Shown one piece after another: positions 61,417-64,000 of a DNA stretch of 64,000 bases (position 1 is the first letter of the stretch; every line of letters starts with the position of its first letter). Origin of the DNA: Methylobacterium planeticum (lineage in GTDB: Bacteria > Pseudomonadota > Alphaproteobacteria > Rhizobiales > Beijerinckiaceae); contig NZ_VZZJ01000002.1 in the NCBI RefSeq assembly GCF_008806345.1, forward strand, positions 62,001 through 126,000. The letters are read 5' to 3'. Made by a program: the position numbers and the translations under genes. The notes under the pieces are model-generated. The model was given only the letters and a program-made list of their open reading frames with translations. It did no database searches and was not told the origin of the DNA.

Positions 61417-62700
61417 TCAGAAGGCGGTGGGGCGTCCGGCGGCGACCACCAGCATCTTGCCGTCCGCGAAGGTGCGGCTCGCCGCGCGGCGGATATCGGC
61501 CTGGGTCACCGCCGCCACCATGTCGTTGCGGCGCGCGATGTAGTCCATCCCGAGCCCCTCGAAGGCGATCTGCACCAGCTGGTGGGCGATCTTGGTCGAG
61601 GTGTCGAAGCCGAGGGCGTAGGAGCCCGTGAGGTAGTCCTTGGCCTTCTGCAGCTCCTCGTCGTCCGGCCCGTCGGTGATCAGGCGGCCGATCTCGTCGC
61701 CGATCACCGCCAGCGCCTCGCCGACCCGCTCGTTCTTGGTGGCGGTGTAGCCCCAGGTCATGGCCGCGGCCCGGTGGCTGACGAGGGAGGTGCCGACCGA
61801 GTAGGCGAGGCCGCGCTTCTCGCGCACCTCCTGGAACAGGCGGGAGGTGAAGGCGCCGCCCCCGAGCACGTGGTTGAGCACGTAGGCCGGGATGAAGTCG
61901 GGGTCGCGCCAGGGCACGCCGGCCATGCCGAAGCGGATCACCGATTGCGGCACGTCGAGATCGACGACGACCCGGCGGCCGAGGTCCTGCACCGTGGTGC
62001 GGGGCACGGCGCGCAGGGGCCCGGCCTCCGGCAGGGCGCCGAAGGAGCGGTTCAGGGCCTCGGTGAGGCGGGCGGAATCGATGGCGCCGACGGCCGCCAC
62101 CTTCACGGCGCCGCGACCGAGGATCTGCGCATGCATCGCCACGAGGTCGTCGCGGGTGATCGCCGTGATGCTCTCGAGGGTGCCGGAGGAGGGCCGGCCG
62201 TAGGGGTGGCCCACGAAGGCTTCCTTGAAGAACCGGCGCGAGGCCATCACGCCGGGGTCGTTCTGCTGGTAGCGCAGGCCCGCGATGGTCTGGGCCCGCA
62301 CCCGCTCGACGGAATCGGGATCGAAGCGGGGCTTGGCGAGCGCCAGCGCCAGGAGGTCGATGGCCTCGTCGGCGTGCTTGAGCAGCATCTTCAGCGAGCC
62401 GCCGACGGCGTCGGGCCCGGCGTGGAAGCTGAGCTCGATCGCCCGGGCGGCCAGGCGCTCCTGGAAGGCGTCGGAGGGCAGGTCGCCCGCGCCCTCGTCG
62501 AGGAGGCGCGCCAGCATCTGGGCGCACCCGGCCTTGCCCTCCGGATCCTGCGCCGCGCCGCCCTCGAAGGTGAAGGCCAGGGCGATCATCGGGACCACGG
62601 GGGATTCGACGTGCCACGCCTCGATGCCCCCGACGGTGGCGACGGGTTGCGCCTGGGTCGGGGAGGTCGCGGTGCGGGTGGCAGTCTCGGCCAAGTTCAT
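61417..62700 (-). CDS. M16 peptidase-like subunit without the zinc motif (PqqG-like)
   Basis: 427 residues. M16B fold (two related domains). The HxxEH zinc motif is missing: the corresponding segment reads [17 protein letters not shown], and the distal glutamate region is also altered, so the chain cannot hold zinc. Conserved substrate-guiding RxY-type segment is kept: [32 protein letters not shown]. It is the non-catalytic partner of the gene upstream (62789-64000), with an 88-base gap. Such heterodimers occur as PqqF/PqqG in Methylorubrum, where they process PqqA, and as generic pairs in other alphaproteobacteria; which it is cannot be settled here. Confidence 0.85.
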   Translation of the reverse strand: MNLAETATRTATSPTQAQPVATVGGIEAWHVESPVVPMIALAFTFEGGAAQDPEGKAGCAQMLARLLDEGAGDLPSDAFQERLAARAIELSFHAGPDAVGGSLKMLLKHADEAIDLLALALAKPRFDPDSVERVRAQTIAGLRYQQNDPGVMASRRFFKEAFVGHPYGRPSSGTLESITAITRDDLVAMHAQILGRGAVKVAAVGAIDSARLTEALNRSFGALPEAGPLRAVPRTTVQDLGRRVVVDLDVPQSVIRFGMAGVPWRDPDFIPAYVLNHVLGGGAFTSRLFQEVREKRGLAYSVGTSLVSHRAAAMTWGYTATKNERVGEALAVIGDEIGRLITDGPDDEELQKAKDYLTGSYALGFDTSTKIAHQLVQIAFEGLGMDYIARRNDMVAAVTQADIRRAASRTFADGKMLVVAAGRPTAF

Positions 62701-62788
62701 GGGAACCTCTTTGTTCTTGTGCGGAGCCGCGGCTGGAGCCGCGGGCCGGTCCTCTCGTCCCGGGGCGCGGGGCCCCGGATCGGCGCCC

Positions 62789-64000
62789 CTACTCGGCGGC
62801 GAGGGCCCGCGGCGCGTCGGGGTCGCGGGTCTTGATCAGGTAGCCGGTCACGGAGCGGGCGGGCGTCAGGTAGCGCTCGGCCGCGGCCGCGAGGCGCTCC
62901 TTGGAGACGGCCTCGATGTCCGTGGGCCAGCGGCGCACCTCGTCGATGGTCTCGCCGATGGCCAGCGCCGAGCCGTAGATGCGGGCGAGCGAGGACTGGC
63001 TGTCCGAGGAGTAGACCGTCTCGGCCACGAGGCGGGTCTTGGCCCGCTCGATCGCTTCCGAATCCAGCGCCTCCGCGGGGGCGCGGCGCAGGATCCGGTC
63101 GAGCTCCTCCTCCAGGCGCTCCAGGCTGACGCCCTCGGCCGGCACCGCGTAGACGGAGAAGCGGGTGTCGTCGATGGCCGAGCCCATGTACCAGGCGCCC
63201 GCATTCACCGCGAGGCCGAGCTCCATCACGAGCTTGCGATAGAGGTAGGAGGTCGCGCCCCCGCCCAGCACCTCGGCCAGCAGCTCGAGGGCGTGGCACT
63301 CGCCGTCCCGCGCCGTGATGCAGGAGGGGGTGAGGTAGAGGCGCTGCAGGGTCGGCTGCTCGACCTTCGGGTCGGCGACGCTGAGGCGGCGCAGGGCCTT
63401 GGGCTCCGGCTCCCGGGCCCGGATGCGCAAGGGGCGGGCGCCCTGCGGGGTGACGTGCCCGTAGGTCTCCTCGGCGAGGCGCCGCACCGCGTCGGGGGTC
63501 ACGTCGCCGGCCACCACCAGGATGGCGTTCTCGGGGGTGTAGAAGCGCTTGTAGTAGTCGAGGGCGTGCTCGCGGTTCAGCTCCTCGATCTCGTGCATCC
63601 AGCCGATGATCGGGATGCCGTAGGGGTGGTGCACGAAGAGGGAGGCCGCCATCGCCTCGGAGAGCTGGGCGGAGGGGTCGGTCTCGACCCGCATGCGGCG
63701 CTCCTCCAGCACCACGTCGCGCTCGGGGGCCACCACGGCATCGTCGAGGACGAGGCCGGTCATGCGGTCGGCCTCGAACGACATCATGGTCTTGAGGTGG
63801 TCGCGGGCGACGCGCTGGAAATAGGCGGTGTAGTCGTAGGAGGTGAAGGCGTTCTCCTGGCCGCCGAGGCCGGAGACGGCCTTCGAGAAGGCGCCGACCG
63901 GGTGCGTCTCGGTGCCCTTGAACATCAGGTGCTCGAGGAAGTGCGCGATGCCCGAGCGGCCGAGCGGATCATCGGCCGAGCCGTTGCGGTACCAGATCAT
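62789..64000 (-). CDS. Zinc M16 peptidase, catalytic subunit (N-terminus off the window; PqqF-like)
   Basis: 404 codons are inside the window; the N-terminal 40 or so residues are beyond base 64000. The inverted zinc motif is present as GIAHFLEHLMFKG, followed by NAFTSYDYTAYFQRVARDHLKTMM and the distal glutamate in VVLEERRMRVETD. The Arg/Tyr substrate-binding pair appears in SYLYRKLVMELGLAVNAGAWYMG. It should form a heterodimer with the zinc-less chain downstream. Processing of PqqA or of other periplasmic/cytosolic peptides are alternatives. The track's first Met (at 64000) is internal, not a start. Confidence 0.88.
   Translation of the reverse strand: MIWYRNGSADDPLGRSGIAHFLEHLMFKGTETHPVGAFSKAVSGLGGQENAFTSYDYTAYFQRVARDHLKTMMSFEADRMTGLVLDDAVVAPERDVVLEERRMRVETDPSAQLSEAMAASLFVHHPYGIPIIGWMHEIEELNREHALDYYKRFYTPENAILVVAGDVTPDAVRRLAEETYGHVTPQGARPLRIRAREPEPKALRRLSVADPKVEQPTLQRLYLTPSCITARDGECHALELLAEVLGGGATSYLYRKLVMELGLAVNAGAWYMGSAIDDTRFSVYAVPAEGVSLERLEEELDRILRRAPAEALDSEAIERAKTRLVAETVYSSDSQSSLARIYGSALAIGETIDEVRRWPTDIEAVSKERLAAAAERYLTPARSVTGYLIKTRDPDAPRALAAE

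Noticed and set aside
1..64000. CRISPR arrays, insertion sequences, attachment sites, rRNA genes
   Set aside because: No regularly spaced repeats, transposase, integrase or rRNA sequence was seen anywhere in the window.

Overview
The window is a high-GC, gene-dense chromosomal segment with alphaproteobacterial content: MucR-type regulator, EcfG-like promoters, Omp25/31-type porin-like protein, BTLCP protease, NrsF/ECF pair, DUF1214/DUF1254 pair, PII uridylyltransferase. A lanthanide-type PQQ alcohol dehydrogenase with its accessory proteins points to Methylobacterium or a close relative (Methylobacteriaceae). No rRNA, convincing tRNA, CRISPR array, insertion sequence or prophage was seen. Most long ORFs in alternative frames are shadows caused by the GC content.

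Layout. 1-3647: tripartite RND efflux pump (permease cut by the window edge) and its adaptor. 3648-4459: intergenic stretch with a palindrome and a possible small RNA with its own terminator. 4460-9527: aminotransferase, DUF4112 protein, an orphan YejE-type permease, a MucR regulator without zinc-binding cysteines, and small exported proteins. 9622-10290: transglutaminase-like protease.

10555-23342 is the centrepiece, an alcohol-oxidation island. A NarL-type response regulator, an ExaF-like dehydrogenase with the lanthanide-type DYD motif, an XoxJ-like binding protein and a PedF-type cytochrome c run leftward. Diverging from them is a run of overlapping genes: PQQ-associated ABC-type binding protein, PQQ-associated beta-propeller, NosR-like flavo/iron-sulfur membrane protein, and ApbE flavinyltransferase. 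Next comes a NosP-like FIST sensor with a hybrid histidine kinase. The ABC ATPase and permease that often accompany the first two genes are absent; the flavin/FeS module stands in that place. The likely flow is alcohol to PQQ-metal enzyme to cytochrome c, with a membrane flavo-FeS branch whose partner is unknown, under two-component control.

23351-35620: DUF5666/DUF6502 pair, outer-membrane barrel, small secreted phospholipase A2-like protein, grpE, glnD, and a split ssuA/ssuC - ssuB sulfonate transporter followed by an OsmC protein. 35715-43185: oxalate/formate-type MFS antiporter with a gamma-glutamyltransferase-fold hydrolase (possibly oxamate), a methyltransferase-nuclease fusion behind an AT-rich promoter, an NhaP-type antiporter, and gshB.

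43305-54591: cell-envelope and stress genes (PBP1A, DUF1214/DUF1254, YcgN, YciF-like protein, ECF sigma/NrsF, MXKDX-repeat protein, DUF1223, creatininase-like protein, two CsbD-related proteins). Three GGAAC-N16/17-(C/G)GTT sites, one of them a perfect match, suggest part of this set and a small exported protein belong to the PhyR-EcfG general stress regulon. 55381-64000: panE-like reductase, kup, bioD, fpr, VOC dioxygenase-like protein, and an M16 protease pair that resembles the PqqF/PqqG type, the second one cut by the window edge.
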